Source of the DNA: Dichotomocladium elegans
Lineage: Eukaryota; Mucoromycota; Mucoromycetes; Mucorales; Lichtheimiaceae
Direction: 5' to 3'
Length of the DNA stretch: 64,000 bases
Assembly (NCBI GenBank): GCA_025716815.1
Contig: JAIXMN010000043.1
Location: forward strand, 62,001 to 126,000
Made by a program: the position numbers and the translations under genes. The notes below the pieces were generated by a model. That model was not told where the DNA came from and did no database searches. It worked only from the letters and a program-made list of their open reading frames with translations. Shown here piece by piece: positions 60,628 through 64,000 of this stretch. Each line of letters starts with the position of its first letter. The first letter of the stretch is position 1.

Positions 60628-63600
60628 TCATTTTTGAAACATGGCCATATATTCATCATTGAGGAAGTCGCGTTTGTTGATGTTCTCGCGCATCTCTCTG
60701 ATGATTGTGTTCTCATTGACATACAATGATCGTCGCTGGCTCTTGCTATCCGTTGGCGGGGTTGCTTCGTCTACAGACACACCGAGAATCCTATCCAGCT
60801 TAGCGCTCTTGAAATCAACTCGCTTCTCAAGGTATGGGTAGAGTAAATTTGGATCCAACCTAGCAAGATATCCCTCCGATAAGATCGACCGGAGAATCTC
60901 TGGTTTGACCACAAAGATATTGCCTAGCTGTCGCAACATGTCAAACATGTCGTTCAAGGATGGTATTTTGAACATCTGGATCACTTCTTCGTATTTTGCA
61001 ATGTCTCTATAGAATTCGATCTTGTCTTGAGATCACCTAGACTATATTATTCCCCTTCCCTATCTACTTACTTGGTGACTATCAAACCACCTGTAGGTGA
61101 TACATAAAACTTTTTGAAATGTTCAAGCAGCATCCTACCACAGTATTAGTCAAATGACCCCCGCTGCACCCCATTCCTCTTTCTGTTCCTATTTACGTGT
61201 GTAGAGTCTGTCCGATCTTTAAGAGGAACATTTCAAGGTTCTTGCCCTGCATCGATTTGCTTGCCGCGCGGTAAATCCGCGTTATGAAATCAATAATTTG
61301 TACACAGGGCTAATTTACAGCTTAACAAGATGTCTTTTTTTCTTTGCCCTCCATATAATAAATAATAAATAACCTTACCTGAGTCGCCATACTCATCATG
61401 ATAACATCTTCATCTCTGGGTCTGAAGTCATTCCGTTTTTGCCGCGATAGCAGCTCATTGAGCCATGTTGTTATACCAGCAAGCTCTCTTTGCAAGACGT
61501 CGTTGGCTTTCGCTTCCAGCGCCCCCATGAACTCGTTTTTGCTACTAAGGATACTTCGATGAACAGACGGGGCACCCACCACAAGCGGTACCACTGCTGT
61601 TTGGAAATGCTTCTGCATTAATTGAATCACCGTCGTCGTGTTGGCAACCACAGGGAAACAGCTATTGTCTGGCTCAGCCTTGCTGCTAAGTTCCTCAATG
61701 ACACTATTTTATAATTAATATCCCATCTCAGTCATCCCTCGCTTAATTTAAATAGACGTACTCATCCAGCGCAATATCGAGATATTTTGTGCCGATAAAA
61801 TCGAGCAGGACGCTGTATAGAAACTTGATCGCCGAAGGCCTGAAAAGAGTAACATCAGTGAAAAGGAACTGAAGGAAGAAGTATAACTACACCTACAGTT
61901 CTTGTGTATCTGTGAGCTCAACACAACGGACGATCGCCTCTGCATGGATATTGAGCATTCGCATGACTGCGTCGCGTGACAAGAGCTTAAAGCCATCATC
62001 ATCGACTACTACCAAATTGGGGGTCGATGCACCACCTTTTGGTTCGAAAGGATTAGGAGACCCGGCTGGTGTGGCCATTTCTCCAGTAAGCGGCGAGGAC
62101 GCTGCTGTTGCCGCAAGTGTTGATGCAGAAATCTGGTTCAGTGTACGTGTCAAGACAGATTGGTTCCGAGCCGAATTCTTTTTGCGCTCTTGCTATCAAA
62201 ATACACGGCCGGCCCTCCATGGTATGAGTGTGTTTCTTATGCGCTGTCTGCCCCTTTCTTTTTTACCATATAACTTAAGAATTCAGCAATAATTCGCCCG
62301 AATAGCTCATTTAAAGCAAGCTTCTCACGTGTCAGATAGCGATCACTTTCGGTATAGGGAACAAAAAGATCGCTCATGCATCGGTCAAGCGCTTCCTCGG
62401 GTGATGCCGCAGTAGCAAGACCACTCATATCCTCCGTGCCATTTAGAGACACTTCTTTAGAGCAATAAAACTTGAGATTTTCTACAAGTCGCTTTGTCTC
62501 TGCATGGGTCGATGCGAGTGTACGCAGGTAGGCAAGTTGGGAATATCGCGCTGCCCGTGAAAGAAGCAACTCAATGTGGTTTTGGATCTATCCAGCCAGG
62601 TGAGTTTGTATCCATTTGGATTGCAAGGACAGAGCTGCTTACCGATTGAGCAAAAACACGCTGAAGAAACACCTGCATAACAGTAGCAGGCTGAGGAAAT
62701 ACAGCGCATATGATCCCAGCTTCTTTTCGGACAGTAATGCGAATATCATCGTACAGCTTTACGAGACTGGTATCTACCTCAGGAGGTGAGATGTTGGGAT
62801 TGGAAAGATCAAGGTTACTGGAAGGGTACTATTAGCTCGGTGGCCCGTATATATTACATGTCCCAGTGTTACATACTCTTCTGATCTTCGCAACTCTTCC
62901 ATCTCTTCGAGCTTCTGATTCGACATGAAAAATTCATGCTGATTTACATAGATCTGGACACACGATGCGCCTCCGTTGAATTCAAACAAAACCTTCGCAC
63001 GATGCTAATAGGTATCACATGAGCCGCTAGCCTGATGTTGTACTTTGTTCAATAACCATTACCGCCATCGTCCGCGCATCACCTTCACGGTACGCCCTGT
63101 CAAAATCCCCGAGCATCTCTTTCTCGAAGCTCTCGCAGAATAACTCGATGCCTTTTCGGGCCTACAAAAGAGGAAATAGAAGTCTGCATCATGTTGCTTA
63201 CTTCATTTCCTCTAAAACCAACCTCTACATCTGTGTCCACCTCCTTAGCAACTGCATTGAGGCGACGACATATGATGGCAGCCTAGCGATGGGATTGAGT
63301 ACATTAAATCGCTCGTCCGGAAGATATATCTATATAAAGCGCAGACAAGGCTTTTTGCACCCGCACGCGTGTATACACGCCGCCTGGCCAACAGCATACC
63401 TTGAGCTGACCTTCCTCGCCACCTTCACACAGGAGACTCAGTCGATCCGAATTGCCCTCCTGGAACTCCATAAAATACTCAATGATATCGCGACTTTCTG
63501 ATGCTCGTGATCGCTGCTTGTCTATTGTCTCGAGCTGTTCTCCGATTCGTACAGCTGTGTTTCCGACCTCATTAATGCGGGCCTCGAGGCTGTCATACGC

Positions 63601-63897
63601 ATGGTATACGTTCTAACGCAGGACCAAGCAAATCCCACATCAATCATAAGCCCGACTCCCTCCCCCCCTATACATCAGTGAAACCCGTCGCTGTGTATGT
63701 GGGTATGCATCGTCCAGGTGAGCATAATACCTCGAACGCGCCTTGCATATCTGCAATATCCTTTTTGTATTGATGTTCTGCGGCTTGAGCAGAGCTCTCA
63801 AGTTCGTCACACTGCTCTTGAACCCGCGTTTGAAGCTGCTGCAGATCCTCGAGAACATTTTCGAACGTGCGAATGAAAGGTTTGGGATCAAGGGCCG
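60628..63897 (-). CDS. SEC10: Exocyst subunit SEC10 (5' end outside the window)
   Basis: Thirteen exons on the minus strand, from 63897-63731 to 61006-60628, give about 805 residues. The others are 63612-63400, 63282-63223, 63161-63063, 63004-62877, 62817-62643, 62587-62267, 62192-61897, 61839-61762, 61703-61379, 61309-61197 and 61134-61072. Landmarks are the N-terminal coiled coil (DPKPFIRTFENVLEDLQQLQ), FEFNGGASCVQIYVNQHEFF, IGTKYLDIALD and GGLIVTKDIAKYEEVIQMFK near the end, with DFLNDEYMAMFQK at the C-terminus. Sec10 is a core subunit of the exocyst, which tethers secretory vesicles at the plasma membrane. The first exon or exons lie beyond 64000, because 63897 begins mid-codon after a CAG acceptor. 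A Ser/Thr/Ala/Pro-rich insert occurs in the eighth visible exon. Confidence 0.94.
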
Positions 63898-64000
63898 CTG
63901 GAAATTGAACGTTGGTGGTGGTTGGTATAAGGCATGTTTTATATTGATGAGGGCGCTAGCAAAATGTGCCGTATTCCATTCCATTATACTGTAAACACTC
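63898..64000 (-). other. Intron of SEC10 running out of the window
   Basis: The acceptor CAATTTCCAG at 63898-63907 precedes the first visible SEC10 exon. The rest of the window end has no coding match and is probably intron; the upstream donor was not found. Confidence 0.6.

Overview
The window is eukaryotic and most likely from an early-diverging filamentous fungus of the Mucoromycota type. Almost every gene is interrupted by short introns (roughly 35-150 bases, GT...AG). The gene set is fungal: a chitin synthase with a myosin motor, Alg8, a GH47 mannosidase, Cas1p, a GATA factor and a KilA-N/APSES-type factor. Low-complexity Ser/Ala/Gln tracts and pyrimidine-rich leaders are common. I placed the exons by hand, requiring conserved protein segments to join in frame. 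For each complete spliced gene the summed exon lengths are divisible by three. I could run no database search, so family names rest on motifs I recognise.

Layout. 1-4.65 kb is transposon-scarred: a decayed Tc1-like transposase (about 1.96-2.70 kb, minus) and a second broken Tc1/mariner-like transposase (3.53-4.65 kb, minus). 4.7-5.8 kb is an EAF6 homologue (minus). 6.7-12.2 kb is a large fatty acyl-CoA reductase fused to a GPAT/DHAPAT-type acyltransferase (plus). 12.4-18.3 kb holds a KDM5-type histone demethylase and a SIRT4-like sirtuin in tandem (minus). 19.1-20.1 kb is a GATA factor. 21.1-26.0 kb is a 1,519-residue regulator with a GDS1-type winged helix and two KilA-N/APSES-like domains. 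27.1-29.3 kb is a kelch-BTB protein, followed by a 107-residue orphan. 30.2-32.5 kb is OMA1 (minus) divergent from a DEK_C-SWIB protein (plus). 34.2-36.2 kb is ALG8. 36.2-39.3 kb is gene-poor, with a relic that looks like an ion-channel pore. 39.3-46.0 kb is a secreted DPBB protein convergent with a myosin-motor chitin synthase. 46.8-48.1 kb is a LigB/DODA-type dioxygenase. 49.7-50.5 kb is a membrane protein with a PPxY motif. 50.9-54.7 kb is a GH47 mannosidase and CK2 alpha. 54.7-57.35 kb is mostly non-coding, with a possible small zinc-knuckle gene. 57.35-60.06 kb is CAS1, and 60.6 kb to the end is SEC10, whose 5' end lies outside the window.

How the genes relate. Several serve the secretory pathway and cell surface: ALG8 and the GH47 enzyme (N-glycan assembly and trimming), Cas1p (polysaccharide O-acetylation), the chitin synthase and Sec10 (delivery to the growing wall), and the secreted DPBB protein. 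EAF6, KDM5, the SWIB protein, the GATA factor and the GDS1/KilA-N factor are chromatin or transcription proteins. I see no operon-like or biosynthetic cluster, and the co-location looks like ordinary fungal gene order.

The most unusual object is the reductase-acyltransferase fusion. Its acyltransferase half keeps recognisable motifs II-IV but has Ser where motif I normally has the catalytic His. Next come the winged-helix/double KilA-N regulator, a probable GC-AG intron beside the motor P-loop of the chitin synthase, and the TolA-like Ala/Glu/Lys repeat of the secreted DPBB protein.
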